In this document: one piece after another, positions 8,788 to 17,854 of the stretch
How positions within the stretch are numbered: the first letter of the stretch is position 1
Layout: every line of letters starts with the position of its first letter
Assembly (NCBI GenBank): GCA_018240895.1
Contig: JAFEEX010000018.1
Coordinates: forward strand, 35,072-99,071
DNA from: Pseudomonadota bacterium
GTDB lineage: Bacteria; Pseudomonadota; Alphaproteobacteria; Sphingomonadales; Sphingomonadaceae
Length of the DNA stretch: 64,000 nucleotides
Reading direction: 5' to 3'
Made by a program: the position numbers and the translations under genes
Notes under the pieces: generated by a model
What the model was told of the DNA's origin: nothing
Database searches by the model: none
What the model saw: the letters and a program-made list of their open reading frames with translations, nothing else

Positions 8788-10593
8788 TCACTCTTTCGCC
8801 GCGCAGACGGCAAAACTCAGGGGAGGAAGGGTCATGGTCACGGTGCCGGGCGCCGCGGCCGCAGACGGGCACTGCCCGGCCAGCGCGGTGAAGGCAAGAC
8901 TGGCCGGATCGACTGCAATGCTATGCGTCAGCGCGGCGGTTGAGGTGTTGAAGGCCAGCAGCACCTCTCGCCCGGTGGCCGGATCGAAACGGGAAACGGC
9001 AAACAGGCCGGGCTTGTCGGATACGGCGCGGACCGTGCTGGCCCCATCGGTCAGCGCCGGGGTGGCGCGGCGTATCCGCGAAAGTTCGGCAATCAGCCGG
9101 TACAGCGGATGCGCCGGGTTGAAACTGGCCTGCGCGGTGGTTGATGATGTTCCAACCAGCGCCTCGTCATTGTATTCGGGCACCTTGCTGGCGAACATAT
9201 CCTGCCGGGCAAGCTGATCGCCGCCATGCCCAGCAAAGCCCTGCTCATCCCCGTAATAGATCACCGGCACCCCGCGCATGGTCAGCATCAGGGCATGGCC
9301 CAGCTTGTCGCGCGCCAGCAGTTCATCAGCGCCGATCCCCGGGTTGGCCTGCTTGAGGAACATCGCGAAACGCCCGGCATCGTGATTGCCCAGGAAGGTT
9401 GGCAGGCGGTTGGCGGCTCGCTTGCCCCCTTCATACAGCACATCATCATCCAGCAGGCGGGCCAGTTCCTCAGTCCCGGTCTTGCCGCTTGAAGCATCGA
9501 TCGCGGCGCGCATGAAGGCAAAATCCAGCACGGCGGGAAGCCCGGCGTTACGGGTCCAGCTTGCCAGCAGCGCCGGATCGAAATCCCCGGTCGCCACCTC
9601 GCCAAAGATGTGGAAGTTGGGGATGCCGCGCGCCTTGGCCCGCGCCAGCATGGCGGGCACGAAGGCGCGCCAGAATTCGGGATTGACGTGCTTGGCCGTA
9701 TCGATGCGGAAGCCGTCAACGCCATAGCGATCAATCCAGTCGCCATAGATTTCAATCATCCCGGCAACCACACGGGGGTTTTCGGTGGCGATGTCGTCCA
9801 GCCCAACGAAATCGCCATAGAGCGCGCTTTCGCCCTTCCAGTTCGAATTGCCGCGGTTGTGATACCAGATCGGATCGTTGAGCCAGGCCGGCGTCTTGGC
9901 CTTTTCCTCACCCCTGGGCACATACGGCGTATAGGCGAACGAGGGATCGGTCATCTTCGCCCAGTTGGCGGGCGAGGGATCGGCATCGCCGGCAAAGCCC
10001 GGATTGATCGCCGCGCCGCCCGGTCCGCCCCGGCGCGAGAACGGATAGTCGGCCTTGGAACGGTAGGAATAATCGCCGCCCTCGCGGTACTGGATCACAT
10101 CGGCGGTGTGGTTGACCACGATGTCCATATAGACCTTGATCCCGCGCGCATGGGCAGCATCGACAAAGGCCTTGAACTCGGCATTGGTGCCGAAATGCGG
10201 ATCGACCGAGGTGAAATCGGTAATCCAATACCCGTGATAGCCCGCGCTTTCATCACCCTTCGGCCCCTGCACCGGCTTGTTCCGAAAGATCGGCGCAAAC
10301 CAGATCGTCGTCGCGCCCAGCCCCTGGATGTAATCAAGCCGCTGCGTCAGCCCCTTGAGATCGCCGCCATGATAAAAACCCTTGGCCGATGGATCAAACC
10401 CGGTCTTCAACCGATCGCCCTTGATCCCGCCCGTGTCGTTCTTCGGATCGCCGTTCTCAAACCGGTCAGGCAGAACGAAATAGACCACCTCCTGTTCGGG
10501 CGTGCGGGCGCGGTAATCCTGCGCCTGCGGAATGGGCTGAGCCTGAGCAGCACAGGCCAGTAACGGCGCGAGCAAGGCGAGGGAAAAACGCAT
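8788..10593 (-). CDS. Secreted GH13 alpha-amylase / neopullulanase-like enzyme
   Basis: A signal peptide (LALLAPLLACAAQAQ) precedes a 601-residue GH13 enzyme. The four conserved regions are MDIVVNHTAD (156-165), GFRIDTAKH with nucleophile D298, FGEVATGD with E332, and LGNHD with D405. The large insertion between regions I and II and the early FYHGGDLKG segment resemble SusA/cyclomaltodextrinase-type amylases. It should cut malto-oligosaccharides or starch fragments in the periplasm or at the outer membrane. Its ATG overlaps the stop of the upstream halogenase gene by one base (TGATG), so it is translationally coupled. Confidence 0.93.
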   Translation of the reverse strand: MRFSLALLAPLLACAAQAQPIPQAQDYRARTPEQEVVYFVLPDRFENGDPKNDTGGIKGDRLKTGFDPSAKGFYHGGDLKGLTQRLDYIQGLGATTIWFAPIFRNKPVQGPKGDESAGYHGYWITDFTSVDPHFGTNAEFKAFVDAAHARGIKVYMDIVVNHTADVIQYREGGDYSYRSKADYPFSRRGGPGGAAINPGFAGDADPSPANWAKMTDPSFAYTPYVPRGEEKAKTPAWLNDPIWYHNRGNSNWKGESALYGDFVGLDDIATENPRVVAGMIEIYGDWIDRYGVDGFRIDTAKHVNPEFWRAFVPAMLARAKARGIPNFHIFGEVATGDFDPALLASWTRNAGLPAVLDFAFMRAAIDASSGKTGTEELARLLDDDVLYEGGKRAANRLPTFLGNHDAGRFAMFLKQANPGIGADELLARDKLGHALMLTMRGVPVIYYGDEQGFAGHGGDQLARQDMFASKVPEYNDEALVGTSSTTAQASFNPAHPLYRLIAELSRIRRATPALTDGASTVRAVSDKPGLFAVSRFDPATGREVLLAFNTSTAALTHSIAVDPASLAFTALAGQCPSAAAAPGTVTMTLPPLSFAVCAAKE

Positions 10594-12119
10594 CAGGCAG
10601 CTCCCTGGTCGGGGTGACCAGACAATTGGGCAACAAAGTCGGCGTGCTTAGGCAATGAGTCCGCTCTGGCTTGATAGGCCCTGCTTAGACTGTCCAGAAA
10701 CGGTCCAATATCCTGCGCGGGGACGTTATCCGCCAGCGGCGACCATCCCTGCGGCACAATGCCTTGACCGATCATCACCTGCCCCCAGCTATCATCCAGA
10801 AACAGTTCGTCGTCTTCACGCATGAACAGCCCGGCTTCGCGAAACAGAGCGATCTTGTCCGCCAGCGTCGCGGGAAGCTGCATGGACCGGCAGTGATCCC
10901 AGAATGGTTCCCCTACCCGCTGGTTGGCGGCGTAGTGCAGGACGATGAAGTCCCGGACTCTTTCCCATTCGGCAACTGACAGCCGGTTGAACGTTGACCG
11001 TGCCGTTTCCAGGTCACCCAGATCACGCGGCAACAGATTCAGCAGCCGTCCGATACCAGACTGGACCAGATGGATGCTGGTCGATTCAAGCGGTTCCATG
11101 AACCCCGCGGAGAGTCCAAGCGCCACGCAGTTGTGCGACCAGTATTCACGGCGATGGCCTGCGCCAAACCGGATTGGCCGCGGGTCGGCCAGCGGTTCGC
11201 CGTCGACATTGGCAAGCAGGATCGCGCTCGCCTCGTCAACCGACATGAATGACGAACAGAATACGTGGCCGTTGCCCGTGCGGTGCTGCAGCGGAATACG
11301 CCACTGCCAGCCCGCCTTGTGGGCGATTGATTGGGTGTAGGGACGAAAATGGCGGCCAGAGGCCGTCGGCATGGCCAGCGCGGTGTCGCATGGCAACCAA
11401 TTGGTCCAGTCGGTGTGGGGCACATCCAGCGTGTCGCCCAACAGCAGGCTACGAAAGCCCGTGCAGTCGATGAAGAAGTTTCCGGCAACGCGGCGCTCGC
11501 CCTCAAGGCGAAGCGTGGTAATGTCCCCGTTCAAACCATCGCGCTCTACCCCGACAATCCGTCCTTCAACGCGGCTTACCCCGCGTTCAGTGGCATAGTC
11601 GCGCAGCATCTGCGCAAACAGCGTCGCGTCGAGGTGATAGGCATAAGCCAGATCCGCACCTGCCAGACCCTGTGGTTGGGCAAAGGCAAAACGGTTCTGG
11701 CGCGCCGCAGCAATATTGAAACTGTAGTCGCCAAAATCACCTGCGACGCCCAGCGCCCGCCCGCGCAGCCACAACTGTCGGAACGGGATCAGCCCCACCC
11801 CGCGTCCGACGGTGCCGAAACTGTGAATGTAGCTTTCACCCGGGCGCAGCCAGTCAGCAAATTCAATGCCCAGCTTGAAACTGGCATTGGTGCGGCGCAG
11901 GAACTCCGTCTGATCCAGCCCCAACCCAATCAGCAGATTGTGAATCTGCGGAATGGTCGCTTCGCCGACACCAACCGTGCCAATCTCATCGGATTCGACA
12001 AGGGTGATTGAGGCGCAGTCGCCAAGGAACCGCGCCAGGATTGCGGCAGCAATCCACCCTGCGGTCCCCCCACCGGCAATCACGAACTCCAGGCGCGACT
12101 CTTCGCTCATGACAGTCAT
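10593..12119 (-). CDS. Flavin-dependent tryptophan-halogenase-like protein (operon-proximal copy)
   Basis: At 508 residues it carries GGGTAGWIAA at 17-26 (FAD binding), a lysine at position 82 in NASFKLG (position 79 if the ATG at 12110 is used), WQWRIP at 271-276 (WxWxIP signature) and PLEST at 343-347 with E345. All catalytic landmarks of PrnA-type halogenases are present. It is clearly paralogous to, but diverged from, the copy at 3590-5101. It lies between the TonB receptor and the amylase genes, a place where such genes recur in sphingomonads and caulobacters. The ATG at 12110 has better spacing to the AGGGG upstream than the one at 12119. Substrate and reductase partner are unknown. Confidence 0.88.
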   Translation of the reverse strand: MTVMSEESRLEFVIAGGGTAGWIAAAILARFLGDCASITLVESDEIGTVGVGEATIPQIHNLLIGLGLDQTEFLRRTNASFKLGIEFADWLRPGESYIHSFGTVGRGVGLIPFRQLWLRGRALGVAGDFGDYSFNIAAARQNRFAFAQPQGLAGADLAYAYHLDATLFAQMLRDYATERGVSRVEGRIVGVERDGLNGDITTLRLEGERRVAGNFFIDCTGFRSLLLGDTLDVPHTDWTNWLPCDTALAMPTASGRHFRPYTQSIAHKAGWQWRIPLQHRTGNGHVFCSSFMSVDEASAILLANVDGEPLADPRPIRFGAGHRREYWSHNCVALGLSAGFMEPLESTSIHLVQSGIGRLLNLLPRDLGDLETARSTFNRLSVAEWERVRDFIVLHYAANQRVGEPFWDHCRSMQLPATLADKIALFREAGLFMREDDELFLDDSWGQVMIGQGIVPQGWSPLADNVPAQDIGPFLDSLSRAYQARADSLPKHADFVAQLSGHPDQGAA

Positions 12120-12138
12120 GCCCCTTGAGAACGGGAAA

Positions 12139-12167
12139 CGGTTCCGCCGGTCATACCGACGGAACCG
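12139..12167 (-). terminator. Hairpin between receptor and downstream operon genes
   Basis: CGGTTCCG at 12139-12146 pairs with CGGAACCG at 12160-12167, with a few more inner pairs. On the transcribed minus strand it is followed by TTTCCC. It lies in the 57-base gap between the receptor stop and the halogenase start. It could partly terminate transcription or stabilise the receptor mRNA 3' end, so that the receptor is made in excess over the enzymes (inference). Confidence 0.55.
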
Positions 12168-12176
12168 CCTATGTCA

Positions 12177-14885
12177 TCAGAACTTGTAGGTGAAGCCCGC
12201 AAGGAAACGGCGGCCATAGGTCTGGTACTTGAGCCAGGCGTCCGGCACGGCCGCCCCATTGATCTGAGCCAGAGTCGCCTGGCGCTCGTCAGTCAGGTTC
12301 TGGCCCTGCAGGAACAAGGACAGCCCCTGAAGCGCAGATCCCTTCGGGAAGTCATAACCGATCTGAGCGTCGTAGACAGTCTCAGACAGGACCGCCTGAC
12401 GATCAAGGCCACCACTGAACAGCGAGAAATCGCCCAGGAAGCCGGAGCGATACCGCATCGATCCGCGCACGCTGAAGCCGTGGTCTTCATAGAACGCGGT
12501 AAGGTTGCCGACGTACTTCGAATAACCCGGAATGACTGTTGCCTTGCCTGCCGAATCGAAAGCCTTGGTTTCGGTGTAGCCGATACCGCCGGTGATACCG
12601 AAGCCGCTCAACGCCGACGTGAACACGTCAAACGGCAGAGTACCAGCCAGTTCGCCGCCGATAATCCATCCACCCTTGGTATTGACGGGTCCGCTGAAGA
12701 CGCCGATCGGCGTGCTTGGCACAATACCGGCGGGAACAGGATAACCAGAATAATTATAGTTCAAATCTATCCCGTTCGGATCAATATAATCCACCAAGTG
12801 CTTGTAGTATAGCTGCGCCGCGATGTAACCCTTGTTTCCAAAGTACTTTTCAACCGAAAGGTCCAATGCCACGGCCTTATACGGGCGCAGTTTCGGATTT
12901 CCGCCACCACCGGTGTAGATAGGAGGTGTGTAGGCAATATTTGCAGAGAATCCAACAGTATTGTTCATATCAGGCAGGCGCGGACGCATCATTTGTTCCG
13001 ATGCAGCCAGGCGGATCACCATGTCATTCGGTGTACGAATGTTCAGGTTGGCGCTAGGCAGGATCATCCAGTACTTGTCAGTCAGCGTTCCGTTGACCGC
13101 CCCGTATGAATTGACCGCAGTGTGAACGGCAGTAACGCCGAAATTGCCCGTCAGCGTATTGCCGTTGCCAAGATCCTTGTCGAGCGTGGCCATGGCATAG
13201 GGCGACCAGACATCTTCACTGATCCGATAGGCTTGCGAAGCACCATAGGGGTTCGCTTGGTAGAGGAGCACACCTGCCGGGACCAGAGTGCGCGGATCGT
13301 AGGACAGGAGCGGTCCGAAACCCCGGCTCAGATTTACCGAAGTCAGTAGCAGATTGCTGGGAACGACGACGCCATCAGCCCCGCCCGGCGGTACCAGGAA
13401 CGCCTCATCCTGCGTCAGATGCTTCTTGCGATAGGTGTGATCCACCCCGACCTTCACTGCCTTGATGAAACCGCCGATATCCTTTTCGATTTCGGCACGG
13501 ATCTCCTTCAGGTCATCGCGGCTCTTGCGGATCTTGTCATAGCCGGCCTGGTTGGTTGATCCTGACCAGCCTTGGACGTCCGTCAGAACCAGTGCCGGGT
13601 TGGCACCGTTGAAATTGCTGGTGAACAGCAGTGCATTGCTACCGGTAAGCGTCGAGCTGAAGGTTCCGCCCGGCGTGGACAGATTGCGCCCCAAACCCGC
13701 CGTGGTTTCCAGGCGATCCTGCCACCGATCGGTGCGGGACCAGCTCACATCAAGGATTGCGCGAGTGCCGGCGTCGTTATCCCACTTGAGATTGCCACCG
13801 AACGAATAGGTGTTGTTCTTGTTGTCGGTTGCGTAATTTTCGACGATCGGGCGGCCGGTCCACGTGGCAGCGGTGATAATGCCGATAGGATAGACGTTGC
13901 CACCAATGGCATAGCTGTTAACGGTGCCGGGCGTAAAGCTGGTGACGGTCGATCCACAGCACAGGATCGGCATTTCGAAGCCCTTCTGGTCAAGCTTCTC
14001 ATTGAAATGCGAATAAAAACCATCAACGGTAAAAGTCAGCTGATCGCTGAACTTTGCCTGAAAAGTGCCATTGAGACCAAGGCGCTTCAGGCGTGACGAT
14101 TCTTCCCAAGTCTTAACGCCGCTGATGCCGTACTGATTGGTGCCATAGCTGCCATAGCCCCAAGCGTTCCAGTCGTGAGTCTGATAAGGCTCGTCCGAAT
14201 AAGCGGCAGAAAGGGCGATGCCCATCGTGTCATTCGCAAACTGGTCAACATAGGTACCATAGACGCGGTACCCCTTGTTCGTCGCAGTCGGGATAACCCG
14301 CTGATCAACAACGGTGCCGCGGGCACCAACAGCCACAACACGCTTGCCCAGGTCAAGCGGACGGATTGTACGCATATTGATTGAGCCGACAAGCCCGCCA
14401 GCCGTGTGATCAGCCTGTGCGGTCTTGTAGATGTCAACACCGGCAAGAATTTCCGAGGGGAATTGGTCGAATTCCACCGCGCGGCTGTCATTGGTGGTGG
14501 TCTGCTCGCGGCCATTCAGCGTGGTGGTCGAAAAGTCCGGCCCAAAGCCGCGGATCGAGATGATGTTGGCGCGCCCATTGCTGCGCTGGGCGGCGATGCC
14601 CGGCAGACGGGCGATCGATTCGCCGATCGAATTGTCCGGCAGCTTGCCAATGTCTTCGGCACTGACCGACTCTACCACCGCTTCGGTACGCTTCTTGACC
14701 GAGGTTGCGCTCTGCAGCGCGGCGCGGAAACCGGTAACGACGATTTCGCCGCTATCGGCACCGGTATCGCTGGCGGCGGGGGCTGCGTCCTGCGCCCAGG
14801 CGGCGACCGGAAGCGCGAAAGCGGAAACTGTCAGGGCGATGGCGGATGCGCCAAGGTGGCCACGAAGACGAGTGCGAAGTGCCAA
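12177..14885 (-). CDS. TonB-dependent receptor, probable malto-oligosaccharide importer
   Basis: The 902-residue protein starts with a signal peptide ending near AWAQ (about residue 31), then EIVVTGFR, a plug domain (KLPDNSIGESIARLPGIAAQ, IISIRGFGPDFSTTTLNGRE) and a long beta-barrel ending in the aromatic FLAGFTYKF needed for outer-membrane assembly. It fits the Xanthomonas/Caulobacter receptor group (TIGR01782-like). Its operon contains two GH13 and one GH97 alpha-glucan enzymes, and a LacI regulator is divergent. Uptake of maltodextrins across the outer membrane, as by Caulobacter MalA, is therefore likely. It is the first gene of the operon. Confidence 0.93.
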   Translation of the reverse strand: MALRTRLRGHLGASAIALTVSAFALPVAAWAQDAAPAASDTGADSGEIVVTGFRAALQSATSVKKRTEAVVESVSAEDIGKLPDNSIGESIARLPGIAAQRSNGRANIISIRGFGPDFSTTTLNGREQTTTNDSRAVEFDQFPSEILAGVDIYKTAQADHTAGGLVGSINMRTIRPLDLGKRVVAVGARGTVVDQRVIPTATNKGYRVYGTYVDQFANDTMGIALSAAYSDEPYQTHDWNAWGYGSYGTNQYGISGVKTWEESSRLKRLGLNGTFQAKFSDQLTFTVDGFYSHFNEKLDQKGFEMPILCCGSTVTSFTPGTVNSYAIGGNVYPIGIITAATWTGRPIVENYATDNKNNTYSFGGNLKWDNDAGTRAILDVSWSRTDRWQDRLETTAGLGRNLSTPGGTFSSTLTGSNALLFTSNFNGANPALVLTDVQGWSGSTNQAGYDKIRKSRDDLKEIRAEIEKDIGGFIKAVKVGVDHTYRKKHLTQDEAFLVPPGGADGVVVPSNLLLTSVNLSRGFGPLLSYDPRTLVPAGVLLYQANPYGASQAYRISEDVWSPYAMATLDKDLGNGNTLTGNFGVTAVHTAVNSYGAVNGTLTDKYWMILPSANLNIRTPNDMVIRLAASEQMMRPRLPDMNNTVGFSANIAYTPPIYTGGGGNPKLRPYKAVALDLSVEKYFGNKGYIAAQLYYKHLVDYIDPNGIDLNYNYSGYPVPAGIVPSTPIGVFSGPVNTKGGWIIGGELAGTLPFDVFTSALSGFGITGGIGYTETKAFDSAGKATVIPGYSKYVGNLTAFYEDHGFSVRGSMRYRSGFLGDFSLFSGGLDRQAVLSETVYDAQIGYDFPKGSALQGLSLFLQGQNLTDERQATLAQINGAAVPDAWLKYQTYGRRFLAGFTYKF

Positions 14886-15021
14886 AGGATGTCTCCCAAA
14901 ACCTTGCCGGCAAACAGGGGCCCCGGCGATCAGCCCTGAAACTGGAACCGGGGCAATTTTTCATGAATTGGCCCCACGGGCTGCGGCTGTACGTCCGGGC
15001 CGGGACGGTCCGATAGAAGGC

Positions 15022-15035
15022 ATACGTATACGCAT
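15022..15035. promoter_or_regulatory. LacI-type operator in the receptor/regulator divergent region
   Basis: ATACGTATACGCAT is an inverted repeat around GTATAC with one mismatch. It lies in the 299-base divergent region at 14886-15184. Its extended form GCATACGTATACGCA (from 15020) matches a motif upstream of the MFS gene at 14 of 17 or better positions in the core. The same spacer also holds a GGGGC...GCCCC inverted repeat near 14950-14975, close to the receptor start; its role is unclear. No other gene is seen in the spacer. Confidence 0.6.
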
Positions 15036-15184
15036 ATTATGCAGGCGGCCCGGGTGTGGCCGTAGTGCAACGCCCCGGCAGCAGCCTGCATCATGCGGAG
15101 CCGGGCCGCATTGTGAACGATTGCAGCCGGTGCCGCGCGGGCCTAGGGAAATGGCAGCGCCTGCCAAAGGCGCGGGGAGCGGCC

Positions 15185-16219
15185 ATGGGGCGCATTCGGT
15201 CTAACAAGCCAACCAGCTTTGACATTGCCTATCTGGCGGGCGTGTCACAGCCCACTGTCAGCCGCGCGCTGCGCGGATCGCGCGCGGTAAGCCTGGCGAC
15301 CCGGCAACGGATCGAGGCGATTGCGCAGGAACTGAACTACTCGGTTGACAAGAACGCCTCATCCCTGCGCTCACAGCGGTCCAACACCATCGCGCTGCTG
15401 TTCTTTGAGGAACAGGCCCCGGAAGAATCGAAGATCAACCCGTTTTTCCTGGCGATGCTGGGGTCAATCACCCGCGCCTGTGCCAACCGCGGGTTCGATC
15501 TGCTGATCTCGTTCCAGAAGATGGAGGATGACTGGCACACCCGTTATCAGGACAGCCACCGGGCCGACGGGCTGATCCTGCTGGGCTATGGCGACTATAC
15601 CCTTTACAAGAGCCGGCTGGAAACACTGGTTGGCGCAGGCACTGATTTCGTCCGCTGGGGATCGGTGGGTGCCGATACCATTGGCGCCACGGTGGGATCA
15701 GACAATTTCGGTGCAGGCCGCGCTGCGGGGGAGCATCTGCTGTCGCTGGGCCGGCGGCGGATTGCCTTTATTGGCCAGGCTGACGAGCACTATCCCGAAT
15801 TCGCCGATCGCTATCGCGGGCTGTGCGCCGCGCTGGAAGCCGCCGGGATCGATCCCGATCCGGCCCTGCTGCGCGGCGGGGTGAGCATTGAGGAGGATGG
15901 CCGCGCGGCGGCACAAGATCTGCTGACAGCGGGAACCGGTTTTGACGCGATCTTCGCGGCCAGCGATCTGATAGCCATCGGCGCGATGCGGGCGCTTTCG
16001 GCAGCGGGACTGCGCATCCCCCATGACGTGGCGATCATGGGGTTTGATGATCAGCCCGCCGCCAGCATGACCAACCCGCCCCTGACCACCGTGATGCAGG
16101 ATTTGAAAGGCGCGGGCGAGCTGCTGGTCGAAACCCTGCTGGCCCGGATTGAGGACCGCCCGGTTCCCGATGCGGTAATCCCGGCCCGCCTGATAGCAAG
16201 GCAAAGCACAACCGGCTGA
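15185..16219 (+). CDS. LacI-family regulator of the maltose locus
   Basis: The 344-residue protein begins with a LacI DNA-binding domain (FDIAYLAGVSQPTVSRALRG, then VSLATRQRIEAIAQELNY) and continues as a periplasmic-binding-like sensor domain (FAASDLIAIGAMRALSAAGL, IMGFDDQPAASMTNPPLTTV). The ATG at 15185 is preceded by GGGGAG at good spacing; the longer frame from 15056 would add 43 residues without domain character. It is divergent from the receptor operon and followed by the MFS importer gene about 100 bases later. Operator-like repeats lie on both sides of it. It most likely represses the locus until a maltose-type inducer binds. Confidence 0.92.
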   Translation: MGRIRSNKPTSFDIAYLAGVSQPTVSRALRGSRAVSLATRQRIEAIAQELNYSVDKNASSLRSQRSNTIALLFFEEQAPEESKINPFFLAMLGSITRACANRGFDLLISFQKMEDDWHTRYQDSHRADGLILLGYGDYTLYKSRLETLVGAGTDFVRWGSVGADTIGATVGSDNFGAGRAAGEHLLSLGRRRIAFIGQADEHYPEFADRYRGLCAALEAAGIDPDPALLRGGVSIEEDGRAAAQDLLTAGTGFDAIFAASDLIAIGAMRALSAAGLRIPHDVAIMGFDDQPAASMTNPPLTTVMQDLKGAGELLVETLLARIEDRPVPDAVIPARLIARQSTTG

Positions 16220-16252
16220 AGCAGGCCGGCGCATTCCGCCGCCAAGCTTGGC

Positions 16253-16270
16253 GCTACGTATTCGTATGCG
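16253..16270. promoter_or_regulatory. Second copy of the LacI-type operator, before the MFS gene
   Basis: Read on the minus strand this is CGCATACGAATACGTAGC. Its core shares GCATACGwATACGyA with the site at 15020-15035. The site is about 55 bases upstream of the MFS start, in the gap after the LacI gene. The importer therefore probably has its own promoter under the same repressor. Confidence 0.58.
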
Positions 16271-16321
16271 TCTATTGTGACGCGGGCCAAGCCGTGCCAG
16301 CCCGGCCACAAGGGAATTGGG

Positions 16322-17851
16322 ATGGGACACGGTATGGAAAAGCCCCGCCAGGATTGGGCCGGTCTGGCCAGTATCAGCTTCGGCTTCTTTGGCATCCAGA
16401 TCGGCTTTGCGCTGCAGAACGCCAATATGAGCCGGGTGTTCCAGTCGTTGGGGTCCAGCCTGGATGATCTGCCCGCGCTGTGGGTCGCCGCGCCGCTGAC
16501 CGGGCTGCTGGTCCAGCCGGTGATCGGCTATATGTCGGATCGCACCTGGCTCGGCCGCTTTGGCCGGCGGCGGCCCTATTTCCTGGCGGGCGCGGTGCTG
16601 GCGGCGCTGTCTCTGCTGCTGATGCCGCTCAGCCACGTCTTGCTGATGGCGGCGCTGCTGCTGTGGATGCTTGATGCCAGCCTTAACGTGTCGATGGAGC
16701 CGTTCCGCGCCTTTGTTGGCGATATGCTGCGCAAGGATCAGCATACCGCCGGCTATGCGGTGCAGACCGCGTTTATCGGCGTGGGCGCGGTGGTTGGATC
16801 GCTGTTTCCCTATCTGCTCGATCATCTGGGGGTGGCCAATACCGCGCCGCAGGGGACCATTCCCGATACGGTGCGCTATTCGTTCTGGGCGGGCGGTATT
16901 GCCCTGCTGGGTGCGGTGCTGTGCACGGTGTTCACCACCCGGGAATACTCGCCGGAAGAGCTGCGAGCCTTTGGCGAAGAAAGCGAAACCCATACCGATA
17001 CCGATACCGGTGCCGCACTGGCCGAGCGCAATGGCGGTTCCTCGTTCTGGTGGATAGCGGCGGGCACCCTGCTCGCGCTGGTAACCGAGCGCTTGGGGTT
17101 CAAGAAGGAAGTCTACCTGCTCGCTGGCCTGCTCGCGGGATATGGCCTGCTCAGTTACATCGCGATCCGCCTTGCCCGCGCCGGGCGCAGCCAGGGAATG
17201 CTGGCCAGCATTGTTGGCGATTTTTCAGGGATGCCGCCAATCATGAAGCGGCTGGCGCTGGTGCAGTTCTTCAGCTGGTCGGCGCTGTTCATCATGTGGA
17301 TCAACACCACCCCGATCGTCGCACAGAACTTCTTCGGATCATCCGATCCGGCCAGCGCCGCCTATCAGGAAGGCGGCAATTGGGTGGGGGTGCTGTTTTC
17401 GGTCTATAACGGCGTCGCCGCGCTGGCGGCGCTGTTCCTGCTGCCCGCGCTGTCACGGCGGATCGGCAAGGCGCGGACGCATATGATCTGCCTGCTGGCG
17501 GGTGCGGCGGGATATGCCAGTTTCTTCGTGCTGAAAAACCCCGATCACCTGATCTTCAGCGAAGTGGGCGTTGGCATTGCCTGGGCCTCTATCCTGGCCA
17601 TGCCTTACGCGATTCTTGCCTCCAGCCTGCCGCAGGCCAAGCTAGGCATCTACATGGGGCTGTTCAACGTCTTTGTAGTTATCCCGCAACTGCTGGTGGC
17701 GACGGTGATGGGATCGATCATGAAGGCGTTCTTCCCCGGCCAGCCGATCTGGACCATGGCCTTCGCCGCCGGAACACTGGTGCTGGCGGCGCTGGCGATG
17801 ACGCGGGTCAAGGTGCCGGGGGAGGACGGTTCGGCAAGCGCCCAGGCCTGA
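16322..17851 (+). CDS. MFS/GPH-type sugar transporter, probable maltose importer (MalY-like)
   Basis: A 509-residue membrane protein with about twelve hydrophobic segments. The motifs FGFFGIQIGFALQNANMSRV, VIGYMSDRTW and LGRFGRRRPYF place it with the sucrose/maltose cation symporters of the GPH/MFS group, such as Caulobacter MalY. It should carry maltose or short maltodextrins over the inner membrane, feeding the cytoplasmic GH13 alpha-glucosidase. The ATG at 16322 is preceded by AAGGGA; the longer frame starts at 16277. A LacI-type operator lies just upstream. It is convergent with the VOC gene, with only three bases between the stops. Confidence 0.9.
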   Translation: MGHGMEKPRQDWAGLASISFGFFGIQIGFALQNANMSRVFQSLGSSLDDLPALWVAAPLTGLLVQPVIGYMSDRTWLGRFGRRRPYFLAGAVLAALSLLLMPLSHVLLMAALLLWMLDASLNVSMEPFRAFVGDMLRKDQHTAGYAVQTAFIGVGAVVGSLFPYLLDHLGVANTAPQGTIPDTVRYSFWAGGIALLGAVLCTVFTTREYSPEELRAFGEESETHTDTDTGAALAERNGGSSFWWIAAGTLLALVTERLGFKKEVYLLAGLLAGYGLLSYIAIRLARAGRSQGMLASIVGDFSGMPPIMKRLALVQFFSWSALFIMWINTTPIVAQNFFGSSDPASAAYQEGGNWVGVLFSVYNGVAALAALFLLPALSRRIGKARTHMICLLAGAAGYASFFVLKNPDHLIFSEVGVGIAWASILAMPYAILASSLPQAKLGIYMGLFNVFVVIPQLLVATVMGSIMKAFFPGQPIWTMAFAAGTLVLAALAMTRVKVPGEDGSASAQA

Positions 17852-17854
17852 AGT

